From Microcystis panniformis FACHB-1757 (GTDB taxonomy: Bacteria > Cyanobacteriota > Cyanobacteriia > Cyanobacteriales > Microcystaceae): a DNA stretch of 64,000 nucleotides. How positions within the stretch are numbered: the first letter of the stretch is position 1; every line of letters starts with the position of its first letter. The notes beneath the pieces are model-generated. The model made no database searches, was not told the DNA's origin, and saw only the letters and a list, made by a program, of their open reading frames with translations. Positions 8,670 to 17,250 of this stretch are shown here, piece by piece. The position numbers were made by a program, and so were the translations under genes. The stretch covers positions 1,302,001 to 1,366,000 of the forward strand of contig NZ_CP011339.1 in assembly GCF_001264245.1 (NCBI RefSeq), written 5' to 3'.

Positions 8670-9659
8670 ATGGATGTTCAATATGGAAGTCAAATCAAAA
8701 TGAGACACATTTTAACAGGTTTTCATCTACACTCTCACCCGCTTAATTATAAACATCCTAACAGTTCACAACAGCAACAAGTAACTTGCTTTAATAACGG
8801 TGCTAATGGTGACGATAATGACTTTTGGATTGTTAAAAGTGTTAATGCTAACAATCCAAGAGATAATGAGACTCAAACCGTAAAAGATGGTGATCTGTTG
8901 AGACTTGAACATCTTTTAACGCAAAAAAACTTACATAGTCATCCCGGAATACCTTCTCCCATCACTGGACAGCAAGAGGTAACTTGTTTTGGTTTTTCTG
9001 GTTCTGGTGATAGTAACGATTTATGGAGAATATCAATAGAAGGGGGCGGTGTTTGGAATGATAGTAAACGAGTTAAATTAATTCATGTTAATACAGACTT
9101 CGCTTTACATTCTCATGGTGGTCAAGTGATGAATGATTTAACCGCTTTTCAGCAAGAAGTTACCTGCTTTTCTGGAAGAGATGAAAATGATTTTTGGCAA
9201 GCATTTAATATATCATTTGTAGGAGTTAAAGTTCCTGAAGGATTAGGTAGAAATGATAATAATTCTCGACCTGTACGGGCTGAACAAACAAACCGAGTAG
9301 CAGGGGGAACCATGACGACTAACGTTACAGTTTCCCCTGATGGAAAACTTACAGCGGAGACTCACACTCGAACAAAAGTAGATTTTAAAGGTTTTACAGG
9401 ATCAGTTATCGTTGTGATTTATAACAGGGAAGGAAGATCACACATATCTGGAAAGCATTCCTTTGGTGTTGATGGAGATTTAATTCCGGGAGGAAGAAGT
9501 GATCGGAAAGATCCTTGGGACGAGTCAGTACCACTAGAAATTGCCAGTAAAGCAGATCGAGTTTCTATCATACATTCTCATGATCCTAATCTGAGAATAA
9601 CCCGTGAACAGGCTATAGATCTCATTCGTGTAGCGATCATATTAACTGCCGCAGCTTAA
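8670..9659 (+). CDS. MIR-domain (beta-trefoil) repeat protein
   Basis: A 329-residue protein with AGGAG 9 bases before the ATG. The first 180 residues are three MIR repeats, at about 10-52, 80-121 and 138-178. Each has the sequence L/I-x-H...LHSH...QQEVTCF...DxNDxW, for example LTQKNLHSH and NDLTAFQQEVTCF. This is the pattern of the eukaryotic SDF2, protein O-mannosyltransferase and IP3-receptor MIR domain. Residues 190-329 form a second part with beta-strand-like segments (VTVSPDGKLTAETHTRTKV) that I do not recognise. There is no signal peptide or membrane segment, so it should be cytosolic unless exported by another route. A sugar-binding role is an inference from the fold. Transfer from a eukaryote or another bacterium is plausible. 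Confidence 0.75.
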   Translation: MDVQYGSQIKMRHILTGFHLHSHPLNYKHPNSSQQQQVTCFNNGANGDDNDFWIVKSVNANNPRDNETQTVKDGDLLRLEHLLTQKNLHSHPGIPSPITGQQEVTCFGFSGSGDSNDLWRISIEGGGVWNDSKRVKLIHVNTDFALHSHGGQVMNDLTAFQQEVTCFSGRDENDFWQAFNISFVGVKVPEGLGRNDNNSRPVRAEQTNRVAGGTMTTNVTVSPDGKLTAETHTRTKVDFKGFTGSVIVVIYNREGRSHISGKHSFGVDGDLIPGGRSDRKDPWDESVPLEIASKADRVSIIHSHDPNLRITREQAIDLIRVAIILTAAA

Positions 9660-9683
9660 TAGCTTAAGACATCGATTAATGAT

Positions 9684-9762
9684 GGGGTGTATTAACATTA
9701 GTATAATACACCCCAGAGGGGGACAAGCGGGCTAGAAGCCTTACCTACAGAGGCTTCTAGCC
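9684..9762 (+). terminator. two hairpins after the MIR gene
   Basis: The first stem pairs GGGGTGTATTA (9684-9694) with TAATACACCCC (9704-9714), 11 bp with a 9-nt loop. The second is a perfect 12-bp stem, GGCTAGAAGCCT (9730-9741) with AGGCTTCTAGCC (9751-9762). Neither has a long U-run, so termination is likely but not certain. They start 25 bases after the stop codon. Confidence 0.55.
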
Positions 9763-9842
9763 TCTATTGTCATAAGTGGATCGATCGATAACCAGCAAAA
9801 AGCCAAAGAATAATCAAGGATGGAAAATGCGGTCGCCATTGT

Positions 9843-10225
9843 TCACGGGTGCAACCAGTTGTCTAAATCCGTCAAAGTGTCAAACTCTAATAAAGCGAGT
9901 CCTAAGTCTTCTAAGCGCTCCACAGGAAGTTTACGGATGGTTTCCTCAAGATTCTGCGGTATTTCACCGAAACGTCGTTGAAGAAGTCTAATAACCAACT
10001 TTAATGCTTCCTGCTGTACCCCCTCTTGAATCGCTTGTTCTCTATCCTGTTGGTAAAGTGGAGCTAAACGCATAATAAACTCCCTATCCTCCTGTGTTTT
10101 TTTCGATAACGCTTCTAGATTTCTACTCAAATTATACAATAAGTTTAAGGAAGCCGATTTTAGGGGATTATTCGGTGATAATCTCTCTAATTCATCGATA
10201 GCTCTCTCTCTTGTTCCTCCTCTAC
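9843..10225 (-). pseudogene. truncated copy of the Rpn/DUF4351 gene
   Basis: This is homologous to the 3' half of the gene at 6541-7455, including about 34 bp beyond its stop. Similarity ends abruptly at about 10225, inside the RGGTRERAIDEL segment. The Q-rich repeat is shortened: QEGVQQEALKLVIRLL replaces the longer QEGVQQGVQQ form. The remaining reading frame (about 98 codons from a TTG) lacks the nuclease core, so I call it a fragment. The copied block also includes sequence just downstream of priA, so it arose by segmental duplication. Confidence 0.8.
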
Positions 10226-10384
10226 TATTTTTCTGATCGGAGACTACTGGCTACTGACTCCTAACCCTAACAACAATTTTTGATTTTTACCGGAGATATA
10301 AATAATCTTCCGGTTGCCGTTTGCCAGGCTCAGAACTAGGATAGGAAAGAACGAGGTATTAATGAAGCAAGAGAGGCTTAGACT

Positions 10385-11179
10385 GTGACCAATGTAGCGA
10401 TCGATGTCCGATTAACCGAGACTTCTCTGTGGCAATGGCAAATATGGCAAGGATTGCCCTATCTTACCTGTAATCTCCTAGAGGACTGGTCCCACGGCTT
10501 TTTTACCCGTCATTATTACCCCCAAACCCCGGAAGCTTTTACGGCTGCTCTGGGGGCAAATGTACCGGTTTATCGGGTCAAACAGGTACATGGCGATCGC
10601 CTATTAAATCCCCAAGGGATTACTAACCCGGAAATTGTCGAAGCGGATGGAATTATCACCGATGCTTCCGGTCAAGGGATTTGGGTGGCCAGTGCTGATT
10701 GTACGCCCGTACTAATAGGCGATCGCTCTACCGGTGTTGGGGTGGCGATTCATTCTGGATGGAGAGGGACAGCCAAGGGGATAGTTGCCAAAGCAGTTAA
10801 GCAGTTATTAAAATCTGGTAGTTGTTTAGATAACTTAGTGTTGGCCCTGGGGCCGGCAATTGCCGGGGAAGTGTATCAAGTAGATGGAGAAGTTGCCGCA
10901 GAAGTGGGTTTAAGTTTATTTCCCCAAGAAACCAATCCCGACCAAATTCTAGGGAATTTATTTAACCTCTCCCCCTCCCCCTTATTTGCTGACAAGGAAA
11001 AAGGAAAAGTGCGCTTAGACGTGCGACGGGTGATTTATCATCAACTACAACAGTTAGGAATTCGGGATGAACAAATTGCGATCGCTCCTTTTTGTACCTA
11101 TCAACAAGAGGAGCATTTTTTCTCCTATCGTCGGGAAAAAGCCAAAAAAATCCAATGGTCTGGCATAGTTAGTCGTTAA
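10385..11179 (+). CDS. pgeF: purine nucleoside phosphorylase/PgeF family (YfiH, laccase-domain) protein
   Basis: A 264-residue protein of the multicopper polyphenol oxidase-like (DUF152) family. Known members act on purine nucleosides or remove misincorporated L-Ser from peptidoglycan precursors. The metal-binding triad is visible: His in VKQVHGD, Cys in SADCTPVLIGD and His in AIHSGWRGTAKG. It starts with GTG at 10385, and MTNVAIDVRL is the first reasonable N-terminus. It precedes fmt by 41 bp on the same strand, so co-transcription is possible. The specific substrate in this organism is not known. Confidence 0.88.
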   Translation: MTNVAIDVRLTETSLWQWQIWQGLPYLTCNLLEDWSHGFFTRHYYPQTPEAFTAALGANVPVYRVKQVHGDRLLNPQGITNPEIVEADGIITDASGQGIWVASADCTPVLIGDRSTGVGVAIHSGWRGTAKGIVAKAVKQLLKSGSCLDNLVLALGPAIAGEVYQVDGEVAAEVGLSLFPQETNPDQILGNLFNLSPSPLFADKEKGKVRLDVRRVIYHQLQQLGIRDEQIAIAPFCTYQQEEHFFSYRREKAKKIQWSGIVSR

Positions 11180-11220
11180 TGGTTACTGCTCACTGATAAC
11201 TGAAAAATCCCCCCTTTCCC

Positions 11221-12198
11221 ATGCGTATTGTTTTTTTCGGAACCCCGACTTTTGCTGTTCCCACCCTAAAAAAATTATTAGCCAATCCCGATATAGAAAT
11301 AATTGCCGTCGTTACCCAACCGGACAAGCGCCGGGGAAGGGGTAATCAATTAATCCCCTCACCGGTGAAACAAATAGCCATAGAACAGCAAATACCGGTT
11401 TGGCAGCCCAAAAGTGTCAAAAAAAACGCTAAAACCTTAGATTTTCTCAGACAATCGCAAGCGGATGCCTTTGTGGTGGTTGCCTACGGACAAATTCTCT
11501 CCCCAGAAATTCTAGAGATGCCGCGATTAGGCTGTATTAACGTTCATGGCTCAATTTTACCGAAATATCGGGGAGCAGCCCCCGTGCAGTGGTGCATCGC
11601 TAGGGGAGAAAAAGAAACCGGCATTACCACCATGTTAATGGATGCGGGCATGGACACCGGACCGATGTTACTGAAAGCCTACAGCCCGATCGCTCTTTTT
11701 GACAATGCCGAACAGGTGGGAGCAACCCTAGGGCAAATGGGGGCGGATTTGCTCCTAGAAACCCTCTCTAAGCTCGATCGAGCAGAAATTACCCCAATTC
11801 CTCAAAATAATGACGATGCCACCTATGCCCCTTTAATTCAGAAATCTGACTACCTAATCCACTGGCAAGATTCGGGCCGGACAATTCATGATCGAGTCCG
11901 GGGTTTTTATCCTAATGCGCTGACCACTTTCCGGGGACAACCCCTAAAAGTGATGGCCACTATTCCCCTAGACGATCTGGAGCAACTGCCTCGAGAATTA
12001 CAGACAAAAGACCTTTCTCATCTAAGCGGAGAAGTGGGATCGATCGTGACTCTCTGGAAAAATTTCGGGCCGGTAGTGCAGACGGGAGCGGGTTTATTGT
12101 TATTAAAAGAAGTGCAATTATCGGGAAAACCACCGCGTTCTGGTGGGGATTTGGTCAATGGTTCCCGTTTAACTATCGGTGAGATTTTCGGTCAATAG
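11221..12198 (+). CDS. fmt: methionyl-tRNA formyltransferase
   Basis: A 325-residue enzyme that formylates Met-tRNA(fMet) with 10-formyl-THF before translation initiation. The N-terminal Rossmann part has VVTQPDKRRGRG. The catalytic core shows NVHGSILPKYRGAAPVQW, carrying the conserved Asn-His pair, followed by the family's Asp in MDAGMDTGPML. The C-terminal tRNA-binding OB-like domain starts near residue 210. Length is typical (310-340). It is convergent with the next gene; the 29-bp gap leaves little room for a separate terminator. Confidence 0.96.
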   Translation: MRIVFFGTPTFAVPTLKKLLANPDIEIIAVVTQPDKRRGRGNQLIPSPVKQIAIEQQIPVWQPKSVKKNAKTLDFLRQSQADAFVVVAYGQILSPEILEMPRLGCINVHGSILPKYRGAAPVQWCIARGEKETGITTMLMDAGMDTGPMLLKAYSPIALFDNAEQVGATLGQMGADLLLETLSKLDRAEITPIPQNNDDATYAPLIQKSDYLIHWQDSGRTIHDRVRGFYPNALTTFRGQPLKVMATIPLDDLEQLPRELQTKDLSHLSGEVGSIVTLWKNFGPVVQTGAGLLLLKEVQLSGKPPRSGGDLVNGSRLTIGEIFGQ

Positions 12199-12227
12199 TT
12201 TTCGGGGTATGGCTTTCCTTTGCTCCT

Positions 12228-12608
12228 CTATGCTTCACTGGTGAAGATTTTTTTCAACTTGCGAAAGCGATCGGAATAACTTCTTAATACTTCGATTGCA
12301 AACATGGGGGTTTCCTGCACGGCAAATAAAAACTGCGGTTGATTGAGACAGGCTAATTTACAATCAGTTTTGGCGATAGCTGTGGATTCTCGCAGTTTAT
12401 CCCCATGCAGGAGCGCTCCTGCTCCGAATACATCCCCTTTTTCTAGAGTTTCTATCAATTGTTCCTTGATATACATCTCCACTTCTCCGCTAAGAATACC
12501 GTACATTAACTCGCCCTCCGTGCCATCGACAAAAATAACTTCACCAGCTGGAAAAGTGCGATCGGGATGATTTTCGAGAATTTTAATCGTCTCTACGGGA
12601 CTTAACAT
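12228..12608 (-). CDS. stand-alone cyclic nucleotide-binding-domain protein
   Basis: A 126-residue protein made almost only of a CRP-type cNMP-binding beta-roll: FPAGEVIFVDGTEGELMY, LSGEVEMYI, then the phosphate-binding-cassette region GDVFGAGALLHGDKLRESTA. There is no DNA-binding domain; the C-terminus (RSYSDRFRKLKKIF) looks like the start of the CRP dimerisation helix. Such short proteins exist in many cyanobacteria with unknown roles. The cassette lacks the usual FGExxLL form, so nucleotide binding is uncertain. It may be driven by the promoter at 13009-13059, from which a MITE now separates it. Confidence 0.75.
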   Translation of the reverse strand: MLSPVETIKILENHPDRTFPAGEVIFVDGTEGELMYGILSGEVEMYIKEQLIETLEKGDVFGAGALLHGDKLRESTAIAKTDCKLACLNQPQFLFAVQETPMFAIEVLRSYSDRFRKLKKIFTSEA

Positions 12609-12815
12609 GATTTAACAATAATTTTTCGGGTTATCTCTCCCATTTTCCAATACATTGAACTCCCCGATCATCGTTTTTGTATCTAAGAATACTTGAAACT
12701 TCCCTACCTGACAAAGATTCGGTTTGACTCTCAGAAATGCTTTGTTTAATGCTTGTCGGGGAGAGAAATTTTTCCTCTTCATACCTTTATCCTCTTCCTA
12801 CCCAACCCGATTTTT

Positions 12816-12948
12816 GGCTCTTCTGGTTTCTGTGTGGAAACGAGGTCTATACTGATGGTTTCTTCGTCAAAATAGCCCTAAAAGTCTTGCCCGATAAGCA
12901 TTTCACAATTCCATAAGCAAAAATTATCACACAAAGTCGAGAAGAGCC
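12816..12948. repeat. 133-bp MITE, GGCTCTTCT termini, copy 2
   Basis: An inverted counterpart of 8486-8618, about 92% identical over the full length. Flanking direct repeat GATTTTT lies at 12809-12815 and 12949-12955 (9 bp if CC is counted). It lies in the 503-bp gap between tlyA and the cNMP-binding gene. The rest of that gap contains the promoter block at 13009-13059 and no coding sequence. Confidence 0.8.
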
Positions 12949-13008
12949 GATTTTTGAGTCTATTTTTTTCTCTGTTATCTTCCCTCAAAAACCCTATATA
13001 TATGGGCG

Positions 13009-13059
13009 CACGGATTCCCATTATACATAAAGTATAAAGCAAGTCTCGCCATTTGTCAA
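13009..13059 (-). promoter_or_regulatory. sigma-70-type promoter, twin of 26974-27026
   Basis: On the minus strand TTGACA (13059-13054) is followed after 17 bp by TATACT (13036-13031), and a second -10-like TATAAT follows at 13025-13020. The block TTGACAAATG...TTGCT.TATACTTT...TATAATGG.AATCCGTG recurs almost unchanged upstream of pfkA. Here the first gene downstream is the cNMP-binding protein, about 400 bp away beyond a MITE. The transcript could instead be a short RNA. Confidence 0.65.
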
Positions 13060-13111
13060 GGGTTTTCCGAAAATCTCCCCCTCTCCCCACTTCCTTGAGA
13101 AAATACCTGGT

Positions 13112-13918
13112 TTAAAACTGTTTGATCGCTGCTTGGGTGATTTCTGCGATCGCGGCTAAACTGGGACTAACTGGGCCAGTATCGGTGGATAACCAGAGAA
13201 GATACTCGACGTTACCCGCAGGCCCGGTAATGGGAGACCAAGTTAAACCCCGATAGAACCATCCTAAGACTTCGGCGGCCTGTAAAACCTGAAAAATTGC
13301 CCCTGCTTGGTCTTGATGGTCGCGAACTACCCCTTTTTTACCGACTTTTTCCCGTCCCACCTCGAATTGGGGTTTGACCAATAAAATCGCCTCTCGCGGT
13401 GGATTTAATAGCGTCCACAGGGTCGGTAAAACTTTGGTCAGAGAAATAAAGGACAGATCCATAACTGCTAAATCGGAGGGTTTTTCCTGTCCGTATAACT
13501 TTTCCGGGGTTAAATAGCGAAAATTAGTTCTTTCTAGTAAAATAACTCGTTGATCCTGCCGTAAACTCCAGGCCACTTGTCCATAACCCACATCGACCCC
13601 ATAAACCCGTTTTGCTCCTTTTTGCAAGAGACAATCGGTAAATCCCCCCGTAGAAATGCCGCCATCTAAACAAATGCGATCGCAGACATCAATGGCAAAT
13701 AATTCTAAGGCCTTAGCTAATTTTTCGCCCCCCCTTGACAAATAGGGCAGTTTCTGCTTAACCTCGATCGCCGCTTCTGGATCGATTTCTGTGGCAGGTT
13801 TATCAATGATTTGGTGATTGACTTTCACCTCTCCAGCGCGAATTAATCGCTGTGCCTGTTGACGGGAATCACAGAGATTTTTGGCTACTAATAATAAATC
13901 TAATCTTTCTTTCGACAA
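13112..13918 (-). CDS. tlyA: TlyA-family rRNA methyltransferase
   Basis: A 268-residue protein with an N-terminal S4 RNA-binding domain (residues 1-62; SRQQAQRLIRAGEVKVN) followed by an FtsJ/RrmJ-like SAM methyltransferase domain with CLDGGISTGGFTDCLL at about 80-95. Family members 2'-O-methylate cytidines in 16S and 23S rRNA. AVMDLSFISL and the late LVKPQFE carry the catalytic Asp and Lys. Length is normal. In some bacteria the protein is annotated as hemolysin A, which is considered a misnomer. It is a single gene on this strand. Confidence 0.92.
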   Translation of the reverse strand: MSKERLDLLLVAKNLCDSRQQAQRLIRAGEVKVNHQIIDKPATEIDPEAAIEVKQKLPYLSRGGEKLAKALELFAIDVCDRICLDGGISTGGFTDCLLQKGAKRVYGVDVGYGQVAWSLRQDQRVILLERTNFRYLTPEKLYGQEKPSDLAVMDLSFISLTKVLPTLWTLLNPPREAILLVKPQFEVGREKVGKKGVVRDHQDQAGAIFQVLQAAEVLGWFYRGLTWSPITGPAGNVEYLLWLSTDTGPVSPSLAAIAEITQAAIKQF

Positions 13919-14057
13919 GGAAGGCCTCCCAATAATCAGCGCCTAATTCTAAAAAATACCTTATTTTTCCCCAAGCAATCCCAGAAGGAAGATTATAAGT
14001 AAACATAGGGACAAGCGGAACCCATCAGCTAAATTTTCGCTGTCATCCCGATATTTT

Positions 14058-14279
14058 ATGGATAAAGAGACTCGATTCGCCATTTTAGTTATTGGCATCC
14101 CCTTTCTAGGACTAGCTTACTGTGGCTTGATTTTTGCCGTGATGATTTATTGGGTCTGGGCCCGGGAACATCCCGTGACCATGGCCACTTGTTTCGTCCT
14201 TGCTCCTTCTTTGATTTCTGGCTCTATCTGGCTGTTAGCTTCCTATAAAGCCCGCCAAAAGCAGCGTTTGGGGTTATGA
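14058..14279 (+). CDS. small two-helix membrane protein
   Basis: A 73-residue product with two hydrophobic segments: FAILVIGIPFLGLAYCGLIF (about 7-26, continuing to about 34) and MATCFVLAPSLISGSIWLLA (about 43-62). The C-terminus is basic (KARQKQRLGL). I do not recognise the family. The ATG at 14058 follows TTTTAT without a clear Shine-Dalgarno site. It is divergent from tlyA and convergent with the permease gene. Hairpin-forming sequence follows (GGGTGAA-TTAC-CTTCACCC, about 14331-14349), which may end transcription from both sides. Confidence 0.55.
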   Translation: MDKETRFAILVIGIPFLGLAYCGLIFAVMIYWVWAREHPVTMATCFVLAPSLISGSIWLLASYKARQKQRLGL

Positions 14280-14394
14280 TTGGCAGGACTATCCCATCGC
14301 CCTCTAGAACAACTAATGTGGGGCAATATGGGGGTGAATTACCTTCACCCTCCCCTAGATAACTTTTTCTGATCACCATAACTAGGGGAGAGCC

Positions 14395-15225
14395 TTAAAG
14401 ATTAGATATTTTTCTGGTGATAGTTAGCATAAAAGGTTTCCAAGCAAGACTGATTAAATAACCCAATCCTGCCACTAAAATAATTGTCGCCCCTGAGGTG
14501 AGATTTAAACTATAGGATAACCACAAACCCACTAAAGTAAAGACAATTCCTAAAATAATCGCTAGGATCATCATTCCCTTCATATTTTTAACAAATTGTC
14601 CACTGATAGCGGCGGGAATAGTTAACAAAGCAATTACCATAATTAATCCTACCACCTGCATTACTGCCACAATAGTTAAAGCGGTTATTCCCATTAAACC
14701 CAAATAAATTATCTCCACGGGAATATTACGAATAATCGCAAAGGTTTCATCAAAAGATATGGCTAACAACTCTTTATAAAAGATACTAACTAAGGTGATA
14801 ATTAATATATCTATGCCCGCCATTATCCATAAATCATCCCTCGGTACAGTTAAAATACTACCAAAAAGATAACTCATTAGATCAGCTTTATAACCGGGGG
14901 TTAAATCAATAAAAATTACCCCAATCGCCATACCAATCGCCCACATCACCCCGATTAAAGTATCGGCTCTCTCCCGGATACGACGCTGTAAAAAACCCAT
15001 GCCTAAGGCCGAAAAAAAGGTAAAAAATATCGCCCCCACCAGGGGATTAATCCCGAAAAAATAACCGATTCCTATCCCTCCATAGGCAGCGTGAGCGATT
15101 CCCCCACTGATAAAAACCACACGATTAACTACTACCAAAGTACCCACAATCCCACAGGCAATACTAACTAATATTCCTGCGGCAATCGCATGGCGCATAA
15201 AATCAAATTGTAAAGCCTCTAGCAT
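14395..15225 (-). CDS. zinc/manganese ABC transporter permease (ZnuB/MntB family)
   Basis: A 276-residue polytopic inner-membrane protein of the ABC-3 family with about eight hydrophobic segments. It starts MLEALQFDFMRHAIAAGILV, and the family region HAAYGGIGIGYFFGINPLVG follows early. It should form the channel of a Zn2+ or Mn2+ importer. The ATPase and the substrate-binding protein that normally sit beside it are absent; upstream lies only a repeat array. It must work with subunits encoded elsewhere, or it has been separated from them by rearrangement. The metal specificity is not readable from the sequence. Confidence 0.88.
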   Translation of the reverse strand: MLEALQFDFMRHAIAAGILVSIACGIVGTLVVVNRVVFISGGIAHAAYGGIGIGYFFGINPLVGAIFFTFFSALGMGFLQRRIRERADTLIGVMWAIGMAIGVIFIDLTPGYKADLMSYLFGSILTVPRDDLWIMAGIDILIITLVSIFYKELLAISFDETFAIIRNIPVEIIYLGLMGITALTIVAVMQVVGLIMVIALLTIPAAISGQFVKNMKGMMILAIILGIVFTLVGLWLSYSLNLTSGATIILVAGLGYLISLAWKPFMLTITRKISNL

Positions 15226-15228
15226 AGG

Positions 15229-15300
15229 GTGTGGGGAAGTGGGGTGTGGGGTGTGGGGTGTGGGGAAGTGGGGAAGTGGGGAGAATAAATAAAAATAATC
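15229..15300. repeat. G-rich GGTGTGGG/GGAAGTGG repeats
   Basis: A short run of GTGGGG, GGTGTGGG and GGGAAGTGG units lies just upstream of the permease start. Similar units recur at 31491-31633, 38745-38815, 53700-53740 and 57373-57533. They do not encode anything recognisable. Confidence 0.7.
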
Positions 15301-15330
15301 TCCCGTCTCCTATCTCCTATCTCCTAACTC

Positions 15331-15802
15331 CTGATAACTGATAACTGATAACTGATAACTGATAACTGATAACTGATAACTGATAACTGATAACTGATAA
15401 CTGATAACTGATAACTGATAACTGATAACTGATAACTGATAACTGATAACTGATCACTGATAACTGATAACTGATCACTGATACGATCACTGATCACTGA
15501 TAACTGATAACTGATCACTGATCACTGATCACTGATCACTGATAACTGATCACTGATAACTGATAAGTAGTCATGCAAAATTAATTACCTGCCCGATCGA
15601 GCTAAAACCCTTACGGGGCAATGATCGTCATGTGTAAATAATTTTGCCTAGGTACTTAACTGATCACTGATAACTGATAACTGATAACTGATCACTGATC
15701 ACTGATCACTGATAAATGATAACTGATCACTGATCACTGATCACTGATAACTGATAACTGATAACTGATTATTGATAACTGATAACTGATAACTGATAAC
15801 TG
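15331..15802. repeat. heptamer tandem repeat array (CTGATAA / CTGATCA)
   Basis: About 470 bp are built from 7-bp units, mainly CTGATAA and CTGATCA, with a few degenerate units (TGATTAT). They are of the short tandemly repeated repetitive sequence type known from cyanobacteria. A family B MITE is inserted at 15566-15656. The array touches the end of the NTRC gene: its last codons and stop (SYQ, TAA) are made of repeat-like sequence. Long reading frames in it are translation artefacts. Confidence 0.95.
15566..15656. repeat. MITE family B, copy 2 (91 bp)
   Basis: Identical to copies 1 and 3. It is flanked by TA (15564-15565 and 15657-15658). Removing the element and one TA restores a perfect heptamer register, CTGATAACTGATC, which independently confirms both the TA duplication and the element borders. 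Confidence 0.95.
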
Positions 15803-15803
15803 A

Positions 15804-17162
15804 TTATTGATAACTCTCAATTACTTGACGAAAATCGCTTTTTTGTTTGACTCCGCGCATTTCCTTCACTAATTCCCGGTCCTTAAAGAATTGTACCGTG
15901 GGAGTCCCGGTTACTTGACCCATTTTGGCGATTTCTGGGTCAGCTTCGATGTCAATTTCCACAAAATAAATTTTGCCATCGTACTCATCGACCACTTTAT
16001 CTAAAATCGGTTTCAGGGTTTTACAGGGGCCACAGGTGGGAGAAACATATTTTACCATTAACAAGCGATCGCCGTCGTGGAATAATTTCCGCAAAGCATA
16101 ACCCCCAACGTGACGGGTTTTGTGAATATCAAAAGTCTCCTCCGTATCGGCCGGGGTTTCGCTAACGGTTTTTGTCTCGTAATGTTCAGAAGTTGCCGAT
16201 TGACGGTATTCTTGGATTAAATTATGCTCCGATAACCATCTTTCTGCCAATAACGCCGCCATACACCCCGTACCTGCGGCAGTGATGGCCTGACGGTATT
16301 CGTGGTCCTGCACGTCTCCTGCGGCAAAAACCCCCTCGACGCTGGTAGCAACAGTCCCCGGTTTGACTTTTACATAACCCACCTCGTCTAATTCTAATTG
16401 TCCTTGGAAGAGGGAAGTATTGGGAGTGTGACCGATGGCATAAAATAACCCTCTAACGGCTAATTCACTGATTTCTCCCGTTTGCGAGTTTTTAATGCGT
16501 AATCCTGCCATTTTACTGCCTGTACCGAACACATCCACCGCTTGGGTGTGAAAATGAACGGTAACTTTCGGATTATTTAACACCCGGTCCTGCATTGCTT
16601 TCGAGGCACGCATCGCTTCCCCGCGAATTAATAAATGGACGTGGGAGCCGTATTTAGTTAAATATACGGCTTCTTCTGCCGCCGAGTCACCGCCACCAAT
16701 GACAGCCAGGTTTTCCTCTCTAAATATCGGTGTAGCACCGTCACAGATAGCACAAGCGGAAATCCCGTTACTCCAGAATTGGGCCTCGCTGGGTAATCCT
16801 AAACGTTTAGCGGTGGCTCCCGTGGCGATAATAATACTATTGGCCTTCACTTCCCGGTCCGTGGAACGAATGATAAAAGGACGCTGACTTAAATCCACCG
16901 AGATAACATCTTCGGTATAGCATTGGGTCCCCCATCTTTCGGCCTGTTCCTTCATTCTTTCCATCAGCTTCGGACCGGTGATTCCTTCGGGAAAACCGGG
17001 GAAATTTTCTACTTCTGTGGTGGTCATCAATTGTCCCCCCGGAATACCTCCCGCTTGGAAACCCTCAAACATCAAGGGTTTTAAGTTCGCACGCGCCGCA
17101 TAAATCGCCGCCGTATATCCCGCGGGTCCCGAACCAATAATGACTAAATTCTCGACAGTCAT
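15804..17162 (-). CDS. ntrC: NADPH-thioredoxin reductase fused to thioredoxin (NTRC)
   Basis: A 452-residue fusion. Residues 1-315 are a thioredoxin reductase with the FAD motif IGSGPAGYTAAIYAARA, redox-active Cys137/Cys140 in ACAICDG and the C-terminal FAD site VFAAGDVQD. Residues about 345-452 are a thioredoxin with Cys377/Cys380 in TCGPCKTL and cis-Pro in TGTPTVQFF. The combination is the NTRC protein of cyanobacteria and chloroplasts, which uses NADPH to reduce 2-Cys peroxiredoxins. The name ntrC must not be confused with the nitrogen regulator. It starts with ATG at 17162. It ends inside a heptamer repeat array. Confidence 0.96.
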   Translation of the reverse strand: MTVENLVIIGSGPAGYTAAIYAARANLKPLMFEGFQAGGIPGGQLMTTTEVENFPGFPEGITGPKLMERMKEQAERWGTQCYTEDVISVDLSQRPFIIRSTDREVKANSIIIATGATAKRLGLPSEAQFWSNGISACAICDGATPIFREENLAVIGGGDSAAEEAVYLTKYGSHVHLLIRGEAMRASKAMQDRVLNNPKVTVHFHTQAVDVFGTGSKMAGLRIKNSQTGEISELAVRGLFYAIGHTPNTSLFQGQLELDEVGYVKVKPGTVATSVEGVFAAGDVQDHEYRQAITAAGTGCMAALLAERWLSEHNLIQEYRQSATSEHYETKTVSETPADTEETFDIHKTRHVGGYALRKLFHDGDRLLMVKYVSPTCGPCKTLKPILDKVVDEYDGKIYFVEIDIEADPEIAKMGQVTGTPTVQFFKDRELVKEMRGVKQKSDFRQVIESYQ

Positions 17163-17250
17163 AACCGTAAATGCAACTCATAACGACTACGCTTTTTAGT
17201 ATAGCAGCATCAGTTATCAGTTATCTGTGTAATATTTTTCGTCACTAACT

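Noticed and set aside
15324..15518. 64-codon reverse frame of YQLSVIS repeats
   Set aside because: Pure heptamer repeat DNA read as protein.
15331..15802. Possible CRISPR array
   Set aside because: Units are only 7 bp with no spacers, and no cas genes are present.
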